A stretch of DNA of 64,000 nucleotides, taken from contig NC_079507.1 of the NCBI RefSeq assembly GCF_030052815.1, positions 65,799,144 through 65,863,143 of the forward strand, read 5' to 3'. A program made the translations under genes and the position numbers. Source of the DNA: Hevea brasiliensis. Lineage: Eukaryota > Streptophyta > Magnoliopsida > Malpighiales > Euphorbiaceae. The notes beneath the pieces are model-generated. The model was not told the DNA's origin, made no database searches, and saw nothing but the letters and a program-made list of their open reading frames with translations. Shown here in pieces: positions 51,219 through 62,952 of this stretch (positions are counted from its first letter, which is position 1; the number at the start of each line of letters is the position of its first letter).

Positions 51219-52227
51219 TCAGCGGCTGTGATCTCCGCTCAATCTGCTAATCGCAAGAATGGTTGCAGATGTACTTTCTCTGTTTGATACCGTATCACTT
51301 TGGAGTCTGTTGAGGGAGTCAATAATGGCGGTTGATCTTGACTCTGCTTGACCAGGATCGTCTTCTACTTCACCGCCTACACCTCCACCGCTTGTTCTTG
51401 CTTGCTTCAATGGTCTATATGAAGCCATTGAATCCCCTTCATCGTTGCTTAGTCTTCCACGGCCCGTATGACAAGAGGAACATCCATTCTCATCCTGCAT
51501 TCGTTTCAGGTCATCATTAATTTTGAATAATTGCATAATTTATATAAAAATGAAAAATTATCAGAAAAGCAATGAAAATTTATTACAATTTTATATCCTA
51601 GATCCACCACCTCTTCAGAAAATGCAATTCAAGAACAGCAAAATCGAAAACGACAAAAAACATATAGCAAGAAATAACAGCACATACATCAGAATCAATA
51701 TCAGCACTATTCTCTCGCATCCGCTTCAACGCCGCCGCACTTGCACCCAAAAATCTACTCGAAATCTCCTCTTCGCTACTCGAGGAACTCGCCGCCGGAG
51801 GTGAAGGAGATGTAACCGACCACGGCACCACCTGATTTTCCCCATCTTCATCCTCCTCTTCCTCTTCGTCTTCCTCCTCATCATCCTGCTCATCGTCCTC
51901 ATCATCATAATCATCACTATCATCTAAAAATTCATCTTCCTGCTCATTTCCTCCGTGGCTCTCGTCACGATCCACACCTACTTCACCTTTCTTTCCGTTA
52001 TGCAAGGAAAAACAAGATTCACAAATGGAAACAGTAGGCCCAAGCTTAGGACCGGAGGCTTTCCACGGCGTCGGAGATTGACAAACTTGGCAAAGAAGGG
52101 TTCTGCAATGCTTAGCCACAAGAAAATTAGCACAGTGAACCTTCTCATCGCAGTCCCAACACAAGCTAGCTTGGTCTGATTCGCAATACATTCTCGCAGT
52201 ACCACCACATAGCTCGCACCCTTTCAT
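51219..52227 (-). CDS. B-box zinc finger protein, BBX28/BBX29-like
   Basis: Two exons, 52227-51688 and 51494-51219, joined at GAT|GTATGT ... ATGCAG|GAT, give 271 residues. The first B-box is residues 1-42 (MKGCELCGGTARMYCESDQA and the following CWDCDEKVHCANFLVAKH). A second, incomplete B-box follows (LLCQVCQSPTPWKASGPKLG then ICESC). Next come an Asp/Glu-rich run of about 40 residues, a Ser-rich stretch, LKRMREN, and a C-terminal half with PLKQARTSGGGVGG. No CCT domain is present, as expected for this subgroup. BBX28/29 are nuclear co-regulators of light signalling and flowering that act through partner proteins. Arabidopsis At4g27310 (BBX28), as I recall, lies next to the USP and SPL genes, matching the order here. 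Confidence 0.9.
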
Positions 52228-52883
52228 GTCTCTCTCTCACTCGGTTCTCTGCCCCTTCTTTTTTTTCTTTTGGGGTTTCAAGACTCTGTTTCAGAAGAAG
52301 GAGAGGGAGAGGAAGAGGAAAGGTAAAAGCTGCAGAGATTTATGCAAACCACCCTAAAATTCCCCATATAATTACGTGATATTTTTTATGCTTATGAATG
52401 GTGGGCTTTCAGTGGAGGTCTTTTTGGGAAATAACTTATTAAATAAATAAAAATCTTAGCGGCCGCGTGCCTGCTTTGCTTCGTGCTTTCCGTTTGCTTT
52501 AGCTTCCTTCGAAATGACTCTGCTTTGAAGAATTCAAAATTCCCTACGCTAGAGACCACGTTTACAAATAACAATACTCCACTAAATACCTGTCACTTTC
52601 CTTCCGTCTGAAATTTGTGTGTCTATATGTGTACATTGTTGCAGTGGATAGAAGCTCTGGCTTTATCTGATGAATTAAATATAAAACGGTTTTTTTGGTG
52701 CCACGCGGCCCATGAATTATGGCAGCAGTGTTTTGCGGACTTTCAGCAGCATTTACTTTGTGGATTAAAAAATAATAAGAAATATTTATCAATGTTTGAA
52801 GTGATGATGTGTCGCAAGACTGTTGGGCTGCAGATTCCGTTCTACCCTACATGGACAAATTTGGTCCACAACTGAAGCTAGCC

Positions 52884-52889
52884 CACGTG
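52884..52889 (-). promoter_or_regulatory. G-box CACGTG upstream of the BBX gene
   Basis: A palindromic CACGTG lies 657 bases upstream of the BBX ATG, within gcccacgtgatcaccac. A second perfect G-box is at 53570-53575. G-boxes suit a light-regulated gene bound by bZIP/bHLH factors; activity here is inference. Confidence 0.4.
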
Positions 52890-53689
52890 ATCACCACATG
52901 ACTTTTCCGTCTCCCTATTACGTGTCATGCGGGACCCTCTGGTACGTTTATCCATGCTTCCGCTTCCCAATCAAATCTCGCTATCCCTTGATCAGTGTTA
53001 TTTGAAGGGATCATAATAAATTAATTCAAAAAAAAATTTAATATATTATTTTTTCCTTAAATTGATAATTTCAGATTTTTAAAAAATATTGTTTAATATA
53101 ATCAGCATAAAATTTTTAGATTAACCATTTTTTTTTCTCTTCTTAGTTTTTTTTATAATTTATATATAATGGTGTGAAAGAAAATTAACTAAAGAAGTAA
53201 ATAAAAAAAGTTTTTCCATGCAATGCACGTTTAAAACTTAAAAAATAGGAATGGAGTAATCTAATCCCAGGTTTTATTGATTCAAAATCAATTTGCCTAA
53301 TGGTGGATGGATATGTTTTTTTTTTTTTTTAATATTTGGAAAATTTTTTAAAATATATTTTTGTTTGTTTGAATAAAAAAATAGGAGAGGTCCCGGGGAA
53401 AGAAGAAAAGTATGGGCCAGAAAGCAGAAGGTGATTTTATCGGACGTGGTGCAAGCCGGAACCATCACCCTGTCTGATGACGTTGATCCAATTTGGATAA
53501 TATTATCATATTGTTTTTCCTTAATAATGATATAAAATTTGGATATATTGTGATGACTTGGCAAGTGGTCACGTGAAATGTCCTAGGTGGCAGGGAAATC
53601 AAGGTTGTTTTGTTGATATTGGAGCCAGTGGCGTGGCAAGAAGTGAGAGGAAGAGAGCGAAAAAAAAAACATATTGTAAATTGAATAAG

Positions 53690-54310
53690 GGTTAATTTGT
53701 CTCGTGTGTTTTTTGGTAGTTTAATTTAATTTATTTTTAATTTTTAATTTAATTTAATTTATAAAATTTAATTTTTATTTAAATTAATTTAATTGATTAA
53801 TATGTATTTTTTTAATATTTATTTTTTAATATTAAAATATTAATTTTATATTATATAATTATTTAAATAAAAATAAAAAAATATTATGTTTATTATTTAA
53901 TATTATTAATTAAACTATAAATATAAAAAACATTTTTATATTTTTATATAATTAATTAAAATTAAAAATTATTACTATAATTAATTTTAATTATTTAAAT
54001 AAAAAAATATAATTTTATATTTCATACTTTCAATTGAAAATTACAAAATTATAATTAAATAAAATTAAAATATAAAAATATTATTTTTTATTTCCATATT
54101 ATTAATTAATATTAAAAATATAAAAATAATTAATTATAATTAAATAATTAAAATTAAAAATAATTAACTAAACTATTAATATTAAAAAATAATTAACTTT
54201 AAAAATATTTAAAAAAATTAAAAAAAAAGGACTACCTCGTACATCAAAATAATAAATGAGTTACATTTTTTAAAATTTAAATTAAATTAAATATAAATTA
54301 AAAATTAAAA
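53690..54310. other. Extreme AT-rich tract
   Basis: About 600 bases composed almost only of A and T, in attaatt/aattaaa-like words with almost no G or C, and no coding potential. It could be a matrix-attachment-type or decayed-transposon sequence; nothing more specific is visible. Confidence 0.6.
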
Positions 54311-54906
54311 TTAAACTGAAAAGGAGGAGGGAAAATTAGACTTTATTCTTATTATAGATTCGATAAGGTTCGTCGAACGAGGACTTCTCCCGTTTGAGAA
54401 GGGTATGGAATTGAAAAAGAACTCAAATGGAGATGGCTGGATAGATAAAGAGAGAGCGACGGATGGATTATAGTGATGCGTGGTGCAAAGGCCCACACCC
54501 ACGCGTAGGCGCCTAGACCCATAAGCCGCAATTACGTCCGTTGAAACTCTAGCTTTCTGTGGGAACAATAATTGTGCTTCAAAACACATTTTTGATATGG
54601 TTGTTAAAATTATTATTAAATAAATTTATTTTTAAATATATTAATTAAAAAATATTAAAAATAATTTAAAATTAAATTTAATAAATTTTAATTATAAAAA
54701 TAATAAAATAAAAATTTTAAATTATTTTTTTAATAACATTTAAAATAATATTTTTATTAAAAAAATAATTTTAACCTTTCAAATTCAATACTAAACAATT
54801 ACTCAACCTCTTCCTTTCATTGATTGCATCCCAAATTTTTTTTTTTTTAATTTTTATAAACCAAATAATTTGAGAGAGCAAAGGAAAAACTAATAAAAGT
54901 ATCTCT

Positions 54907-56826
54907 TAGGGGTGTAAATAAACCGAGCAGCTCGTGAGTTATTAGATGTTTGACTCGATAAAAATTAGGTTCGGTTCGACTTGATTTTTAAACTAGCCAA
55001 ACTCGAGCTCAAATTTTAAATTTGTTTAATAAATGAGCCAAGCTCGAGCTCGAACTCAGCAGTATTTGGCTCAAGCTTGAGTTCGAACTCGGCTCGTATA
55101 TAAGTTCGCGAGCTGGCTTGTTGAACATGTTCGCGAGCTGGCTCGTTGAACAGGTTCGTGAGCTAGCTCGTTTACAAAAATATTTATATTAATTATTACA
55201 ATTTTATAATATTATAAATATATTTATTTTATTTATAATTATTTTTAAAATAATATATTCTTTAAAAATATGATATAAACAATATATAAAATATATTTAT
55301 AATTATATAGTTATTCATGCTTTAGATTTAAAAAAAAAAAGTTAATTTTTATATGAGAATAAATTTAGAATATTGGATAATAAATACATAAAAATTATTG
55401 TGAACTATTTTATCTATATTAAATTACTAAAAAATTTAAAATTACATACTTTTTGTGCTAGTGTGATTTGAAATATGAAACATATCTCTCTCTCTCTTTT
55501 CATTCTCTATTAAAATTTTAAAATTTTAAAACATTAAGTTTCAAAATTAACATTAATATATCTAACCATTATTATTACTTTCTTTCTATATGTAGGCTCA
55601 CTTTCAATCTCTTTATTAGTTTTTTTATGTGAATTTTAAACTTTTAAGTGATTAATATTCAATTTTAATACTGAACTATTTATCCATTATCGTTATTCTT
55701 CTCTCTCTCTAAGCGCTTTCTCTTTATGCATACTTTAAAATTTTATCTCTTCTAAATCTTTTTCTACTTAATATTATCCACTTATTCCCTAAAAATTAAA
55801 TTATTAATATATTAAATTTAAATTATAATACTATTGAGTTTAGTTAAGAGTCATAAAATTAGATTATGTGTGTGTGTGTGTATATATATACATATATACA
55901 TTTATGTAATTGAGTTTATTATAATTGTCATTAATATATTGATATCATATAATGTATTGTATTTATATTACATAGCAATCTTTTTAATTAAATCATAATA
56001 CTATTGAGTTTAGTTAGGTGTCATGAGATTAGATTGTGTGTGTGTATACATACACATGTAATTGAGTTGATTATAATTATAATTAATATATTGATATCAT
56101 ATAATATCTTGAATTTGTATCATATGGTAATCTTTTTAATTAAATCATAATTCTATTGAGTTTAGTTAAGACCCATGAAATTACATTAAGCATGTGTATA
56201 ATGTAAATATGATTTTTAATTAAATTTAAACCTTAAAATTTTATAAACGTAATAATAAATATGATAAAATTTTAATTATACATTATATTGTGCCATTAGG
56301 CTTTTATTGTAGCAAATTATTTATATAAAATAAAAGTAAGTTAAATTTTAAAAATAAAAAGTTAATAAATTAAAAAAAAAAACAAAAATCGGATGTGGGG
56401 GGTTGAGTGGCTTCCCTTAACTTAAAGCCACTCACACCCCTTCTCCCCCACACCACCCCCGTCCCTCCCCCCCCTTGGGCTCATTAGTATTTTTTTTTTC
56501 AATTCTAAATTTATTTTAATTAATATTAAATATATTTTAATTATAATTAATTTAATTTTTAATTTATTTTTATTTAAATTAAATTTTATTTTAATATAAT
56601 AACATTAACGAGCTTGAGTCGAGCTCAAATTCGAGCTTGAGTTTAGTTTATAAAAGAGCCTAGCTCGAGTTTGGTTCATTATAAATGAGTTTGATACGAG
56701 CCGAGCTCGAGCTTTAATATTAAAGCTTGAATCGAGCTTGAGCCGAACTTGAGCCTGAAAAAAAATATAACGAGCCGAGCTTGAATTATTCAAAGCTCGG
56801 CTCGGCTCAGTTCCTTTACACCCCTA
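54907..56826. mobile_element. Non-autonomous hAT-like DNA transposon, 1.92 kb
   Basis: It starts TAGGGGTGTAAATAAACCGAG and ends with the inverted match ...CCTTTACACCCCTA. It is flanked by the 8-bp direct repeat GTATCTCT (54899-54906 and 56827-56834), the target-site size of hAT elements. The inverted repeats extend imperfectly for over 200 bases as GAGCTCGAGC/GCTCGGCTC-rich sequence (54907 to about 55165, and about 56605-56826). There is no transposase ORF inside; the centre is AT-rich. Confidence 0.85.
55838..56200 (+). repeat. Imperfect tandem repeats inside the hAT-like element
   Basis: The phrase ctattgagtttagttaag occurs at about 55841, 55999 and 56153, with flanking attaatatattgatatcata and aatctttttaattaaatcat. 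This makes two full units of roughly 155 bases and a partial third. TG microsatellite runs sit inside the units. Confidence 0.75.
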
Positions 56827-56889
56827 GTATCTCTCACTAAATAGTAATAAAAAAATTATTTACTCAATATAAACAAATATAAAACAATT

Positions 56890-59800
56890 AAAGAAAATGT
56901 AAGGTTTTAAATAGTAGAACAGATAGTAGAACAGAACACAAGATAGGCATAGAGAATAATAGAAGATATCATAGAAGGAGATCAATTAGGAAGAAACAGG
57001 ATAGGAGGAGAATCAGGGTTGGTACGTGGAATGTTGGATCACTTACAGAAAAATTAATGGAGCTTGTGGATACCTTAGAAAGGATAAGGGTGAATATTGC
57101 TTGCATTTAGGAGACTAAATGGGTAGGAGAGAAAAGCAAAGAAGTGGGTAATTCATGATATAAATTGTAATTTACCGAAAAGGAGAGGAACAAGAACGGA
57201 GTGGGCATAATCATAGACAGAACATTGAAAGATGCTGTAATAGCTATGAAAAAAGTAGGAGATAGAATTATACTAGTAAAGCTAGTACTAGAAGGAGAAA
57301 CAATAAATGTAGTTAGTGCTTATGCTCCATAAATAGGACTAGATTGTGAGAATAAACAAAGGTTTTGAGAAGATATAGATGATCTAACGCAAAGCATACT
57401 GAATGAGGAGAATGTTCTTATCGATGGAGATTTGAACGGACATATAGGAAGTGATAGGCAAGGTTATGAGAATGTTCATGGAGGTTTTGGTTTTGGTAAC
57501 TGAAATGAGGAGGGAAAAAGCATCCTGGACTTTGCCATGGTGTATGACCTTATACTAGCAAATATCTACTTTATAAAAAGGGAGTCACATTTAGTGACTT
57601 TCAAAAGTAGACAACATAGAAGCCAAATTAACTTCCTTTTAACCAGGAAGACAAATAAAGCTCTATACAAGGATTGTAAGGTTATTCTAGGAGAGGCTTT
57701 AGAAAGTCAATATCGGTTAGTGGTATTGGATGCCAAGTTTAGGAACAATTCAAGTAAGGCTAGAAGAAATATTGTAGCTCGAACAAAGTGGTGGGAGTTC
57801 AAAGGAGTAAAGCAAGTGAAGTTCAAAAATGAGCTTCTCGAGTCCGAAGCATAAAAGCTAGATGTGAAAGCCAATGGTATGAGGATGCAGATAGCATCAA
57901 AGATTAGAGAAGTAGCTAAAAAAGTACTTGGAGAGTATAGAGGACATAGACCACCCTCAAAAGAGAGATGGTGATAGAATGAGAAAGTATAAAAGGCATT
58001 GAAGAGAAAGAGGGAATGGTATAACAAATTACCTAAGTGTGATAATAATGAGGCTTATGAACAGTACAGTATAGCAAAGAAAGAGGCAAAAAAAAGCGGT
58101 TAGTCAAGTAAGAGCGCAGACCTTTGAAAAGTTATATGAGAAACTTAGAACTAAAGAAGGGAAGAAAGATATTTATAGATTAGCAAAGAGGAGAGAAAAG
58201 AAATATCAAGATCTCAATCAAGTTAAGTGCATTAAGGACAAAGAAGGGAAAGTGTTGATGAAAAATGAGGACATTAAAGAAAGATAGAGAAATTATTTTG
58301 ATGATCTAATTAATAATAGTCAAAGTAGTAATAGCGTGAATATAGACTACAGAGTAATAAAAAAAAATGTGAATTACACTAGAAGGATTAGATCTTTAGA
58401 AGTAAAAAAAACACTTAAGAGAATGAAAGTAGGTAAAGCCTGTGGACCCAATGGAATACCAATTGAAGTGTGAAAGTGTTTAGGAGATGTGAGAGTGATA
58501 TGATTAACTAAATTATTTAAAAAGATTCTAAACTCAAAGAAAATGCTTGATGAATAGAGGAGGAGTATTTTAATACCTATTTTAAAAAATAAGGGAGACA
58601 TACAGAGTTGCTCAAACTATAGGAGAATTAAACTCATGAGCCATATTATAAAGTTATAGGAGAGAGTTGTGAAACATCGACTATGTCATGACACTTCTAT
58701 CTCTCTCAATTAATTTGGCTTCATGCCTAGTTGGTCAATTATGAAAGCGATATTTCTCATTAAAAGGTTGATGGAGAAATATAGAGATGTAAAGAAAGAT
58801 CTATATATGATTTTTATTGATTTGAAGAAGGCTTGTGATAGTGTTTCAAGAGATGTCTTATGGAGAGTATTAGAACAAAATAGGTATCTATTAGGTACAT
58901 ACAAGTGTTGAAAGATATGTATGAAGGAGCAACTACTATGGTGCACACAATGAGAGGGGACACAAGAGGTTTTTCTATTTCAGTTGAATTACACCAAGGT
59001 TCAGCTGTGAGCCCTTATCTTTTTACATTAGTTCTAGATGAATTCACAAAACATATACAAGAGAGTATCCCTTGGTGTATAATATTTGCAGATGATATAG
59101 TTCTGATAGATGAGATGGGAGAATGAGTCAATAGAAAGCTATAGCTTTGGATAAGTACTTTAGAGTCAAAGAGCTTTAAGTTACGTAAAACGAAGACAGA
59201 ATATATGCATTGCAAGTTCAGTGAAGGCCGAACTGGTGATAGGGAAGGAGTTAGTTTGGATGGAGTGGTATTGGCCCAAAGTAATCACTTCAAATATCTC
59301 AGCTCATTCTTTCAAGTAGATGGGGGATGTGAAGAGGATGTTAATCATAGAATTAAAGCCAGATGATTGAAGTGGAGACGTGCCATGGGAGTTTTATGTG
59401 ATCACAAGATTCCTAATAAGTTGAAAGGAAAATTTTACTGTACAGCCATACGATCGGCCATGTTATATGGTAGTGAGTGTTGGACAATGAAGGAGCTGTA
59501 TGTGTCTAAGATAAGAGTTGCGGAGATGAGAATATTAAGGTGGATGAGTGGTCATACTAGACTAGATAAAGTTCGTAATGAGAGTATTAGAGAAAAGGTA
59601 AGAGTGGTGCTAATTGAGGATAATGAGAGAAGGGAGATTGAGGTAGTTTGATCATGTGAAGCATAGAGACACGGAGACTTCAGTTAGACAAATAGAGCAC
59701 ATTGGGTTAGAGGATAGAAAGAACAGAAGGAATAGACCTAAACTAACTTTGAGAAGATTAGTATAACATGACCTAGAAGCATTATACATTTCTGAGGATT

Positions 59801-59892
59801 TAACCCAAAATCGTTAAGAGTGGAGAAAGAGAATCCATATAGCTGACTCCAAATAAATTTTTGGGATAAAGTTTAGTTGAGTTGAGTTGTAA
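56890..59892 (+). mobile_element. RTE-type non-LTR retrotransposon (LINE), dead copy
   Basis: An endonuclease-like part starts at VGTWNVGSLTEKLMEL (about 57018) with KNGVGIIID, VVSAYAP and the active-site motif GDLNGHIG (57429-57452). Reverse transcriptase follows: GKACGPNGIP, GDIQSCSNYRRIKLM, IDLKKACDSVSRDVLWRVLE (58815-58874), LHQGSAVSPYLFTLVLDEF and the FADDIVL box (59085-59105). A C-terminal part (AIRSAMLYGSECWTMKE, MRILRWMSGHTR) ends near 59650. The 3' end, catatagctgactccaaata..tttttggga, and a gttgagttgagttg tail fit plant RTE elements. Over ten in-frame stops and several frameshifts break it. The 5' limit is approximate, just right of the hAT element. Confidence 0.88.
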
Positions 59893-62373
59893 AGTTTTAG
59901 ATATTTTTTAATCATTAAATTTATTTTAATTAACAATATTCAAAGTTAAATTTAATTTTAGTTGCTATTTTTTCAATTGAACAAATCAAAATCTTCACTT
60001 TATTCCAGGAGCAGAGTCAAAAAAATTATTTTTGATAGGGCCAACATTATTAATGCTGCCAGTAATCTTTTTGATCATGACCTAGACGACAACGTAAACC
60101 TACAATGAGAAAAAGTGATGAGGTAGATGGCCTTCTAGTGGGCCACTCCGACGCTCAAGTCAGTGATTTCGATCTTTTCAGTGAAAGATTAAAGAATTCT
60201 TTTGTAATGGAGAGTAATAGAGATAGTAAGTCTATCTGGGTCTCCCTTTTGACCGGTATTTATAGGCTTTTAAAAGAAATAGTCATTACTCTATTTAAGG
60301 AGTAAGGTTTTGATCACTGTTTTGGGCGATCAAAACTATTGTTCGGTCCTTATTTTTTGTTTGGCTTATTAAGTCTCTGTTTAGATTTGCCACGTTGAAA
60401 ATATTTCTTATTTTGACTGTCCATGCTAAAAATATCTTTGACCTTTTGACTTTATTCTGGGAGGATAATATCAATTATTAATTCAATATATTATTTAATT
60501 ATATTTATCCCCAATATATTTATTATTTACGGTATTTTTTAAAGAGTTAATATTATTTATTTAAAAATATTATAATAGAGTGTAATTAAGTTATAATTTT
60601 TTTTCAAATATATTAATACTTAAAAAAAATTTTGAATATATAATAAAAAATAAATAAATTCAATACTTTATATTACTTATATCTATAAAATAATATAATT
60701 ATATTTTGGAGAGGTCAATAGCTAAAATAAAATAATTTTATCTAAATAAATTAATTTTTTCTCTCTCTATATATATACACACACACGTGTTTACAAGGAA
60801 AATTTAAAAGGGTTGGGGTGCCAAAGCTCCCCTTGGTCCCCCACCTTCCGCCTCTGCTTTATTCTCATGTATATGTATCTTTAGAATAATTTTGACCAAC
60901 TCGATTATGATATAGAGCACTACTACTCTTAATTTCTTCTAATTTTTAAAAAAAGAAAGGAAAATAACAGTAAAAATTGCAGATAACAGATGGCCCAATA
61001 TACAGAGGGATAGAGTCGGCCAGAAGTTCAGAACCGCCGATGTGAGTCTGTGGGCATGATAATGGGGACTCGAGTCCATATAATTAGGTCAGGTCTAATA
61101 ACAGAGATTTTTTTTTTTTTTAACTAAAAATATACAAAAGTCTCTCATCTTTATGAAGACATTTTTATTGCTGATGGGCTCAATTCCTTTCTAAATTCAA
61201 AATCCAATAAAGAAAACAAGTATCCTAGAAAACCTAATTGACAACATCATTTCATTGTACAGGCACCTAATATATATGTTGTTCAATTGACAAGATTTAC
61301 CTAACGTAAAGTCCGAAAAAAAAAGGGTTGTAGGCAGTATTGGGACATCACACCACTTTGGCAAGTGAAGTCAACCAAAATCAATACCAAAGAAATGGAA
61401 ATTACAAAACATATTTATAGGGCATGGGAAGACTGTAAATTGGTAATAAACAAAGGAGCGCTGGGAATGTGAAGAGTCGTGTGTGCCTATGATTGGTATG
61501 CATTACAGAGTCATCTAATATTTTATATATCGGCTACTTTCATGTATGAGAATGCATATATATAGGAAAGTAGTTAGGGTTAGGGTTTATGCTATTCTGA
61601 GTGGGCGAAAATGATGGAACCTAGATGTGTCACTGGTAATCAAATGTGTTATCTACATTATTCTGGCAAAATTGGTACTTGCTGCTGTACATGGCATGGT
61701 CTATAGAATCAATTCAATTAAAATTGAATTGAAATTATATTTATTTAAATAATTTCTTCTTCTTCTTCTTCTTCTTCTTCTTCTTGATGTTATCTGCTAA
61801 TTGCATTACATTCATGTCTGCCATATTGTCTTACAGAATTGGCGAAAAGGAAAAATTCCTTTAAATGGTGAAACTACTTTTATCAAAGCTACAAGAAACA
61901 AGGACGATCCAGTCTTGTAAGGCTTATCCTTTCGGTTAGAACTTACAGTTAACCGTGAAAGGAGGGGAAAGAAAGAATTCGTTACTGTGATCTTGTGCCC
62001 ACCGTAATCATGATGTAGTTTCCTAGAAACTGCATGCCACACCTAAAGAGTAAATTTTCCTACAAGACAGGAAAAAGGCTCAGGCTAACATTAACATCAT
62101 GGCAAAAAACAAAGCAACTTCATTGCTATATGTCCAGAATTCTGAAACTAGCTGCACACAATGACCCATAAAGACATTCATCTGATACTTCAGAAGATGA
62201 TGCTATAAGTATATAGTTTCACAGCTTGTTAACTACATTAGGTCATAAATCTTTAAAAACTGCAAGTCCAATTATTTTCATAGCATGGCATTACACTAAG
62301 ATTACATGAGAAACATTAATTGCTTAAACAGGAAAATAAATAACAGGAAGGAACATAGTTAATTAAGATATGG
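59893..62373. other. Region between the LINE and the EF-hand gene
   Basis: 60020-60310 is less AT-rich and contains ctagtgggccactccgacgc followed by gctcaagtcagtg, which resembles words I associate with plant LTR sequences; I cannot define ends. 60480-60790 is AT-rich. A (TTC)n run lies at 61757-61786. The last 300-400 bases probably include the EF-hand gene's 3' UTR. No gene is supported. Confidence 0.35.
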
Positions 62374-62721
62374 CTACGACATTTCATTTACATCAAATTC
62401 ATAATCCATCCATTGTGTGGGTCCAACCATCATCCCTGGACTCAGTCTAAACATAAGAATGCAAAACTCCATCTGATTTATAGCTCCATCTCCATCCAAA
62501 TCACCTTCCATCAACATGCACACAAGCTCATCATCCCTCATGTCCTGCAACCCCAACAAAATACTGTTTCTCTTCAAGCTTTCAAACGTAATCAATCCCT
62601 TCTCGCCATCCATTAGCAAGCGAAACCCATTACATAATTCCATAATAAATCCTTCAGCTCCCAATCCCTCCATCATCGATGGAAAGTAGTCCTCGAATTC
62701 AACTGCCTGATCTAACGCCAT
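62374..62721 (-). CDS. Small single-EF-hand calcium-binding protein (KIC/PBP1/KRP1-like)
   Basis: An intronless frame of 115 residues. The start is ATG at 62721 (MALDQAVEFEDYFPSMMEGL); the 77 codons upstream in the same frame are leader, since relatives are about 115-135 residues and a TATA box lies inside that stretch. The N-terminal half has GFIMELCNGFRLLMDGEKGL and ITFESLKRNS, a degenerate EF-hand. The canonical loop DLDGDGAINQME (about residues 83-94) has Asp at 1, 3 and 5 and Glu at 12. It ends WMDYEFDVNEMS. This family senses cytosolic calcium and acts on partners such as a kinesin (KIC) or PINOID kinase (PBP1). Arabidopsis At4g27280 is the likely positional counterpart. Confidence 0.9.
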   Translation of the reverse strand: MALDQAVEFEDYFPSMMEGLGAEGFIMELCNGFRLLMDGEKGLITFESLKRNSILLGLQDMRDDELVCMLMEGDLDGDGAINQMEFCILMFRLSPGMMVGPTQWMDYEFDVNEMS

Positions 62722-62876
62722 TGTTAGCAAAACAAACAATAAAGAGGATCGAATTAAATAAACTTTTTGTAAGCTAATCGGAAGAAGAGAGAGATTGTTT
62801 ATGCAAGTGAACGGTGGAAGATAGAGAGCTATGTAAGCAAGGAGGGATGGTTGAAATATGAAGAAAGGAGGGGGGA

Positions 62877-62883
62877 TTATATA
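62877..62883 (-). promoter_or_regulatory. TATA box of the EF-hand gene
   Basis: On the minus strand CTTATATAATCCCCCC places TATATAA about 156 bases before the ATG, predicting a leader of about 120-125 bases. This supports the short-protein start over the longer open frame. Confidence 0.65.
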
Positions 62884-62952
62884 AGAGGAAGGAGGAGAGA
62901 AAGACAGAAACATGTCTTCCAGGAAAGAGTGGCCATTGAAGCCAAACCACAA

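Noticed and set aside
51726..51923. Arg/Met-rich minus-strand ORF
   Set aside because: Frame shadow of the acidic run in the BBX coding exon.
55838..56200. Regularly spaced repeats considered as a CRISPR-like or satellite array
   Set aside because: Only two to three imperfect units without unique spacers, inside a plant DNA transposon.
60105..60305. 66-residue ORF in a GC-richer island
   Set aside because: The words look like LTR-derived sequence; ends and family could not be shown, so it is not called as a gene or element.
62722..62952. 77-codon N-terminal extension of the EF-hand protein
   Set aside because: It contains the TATA box and pyrimidine-rich leader; the known family is short.
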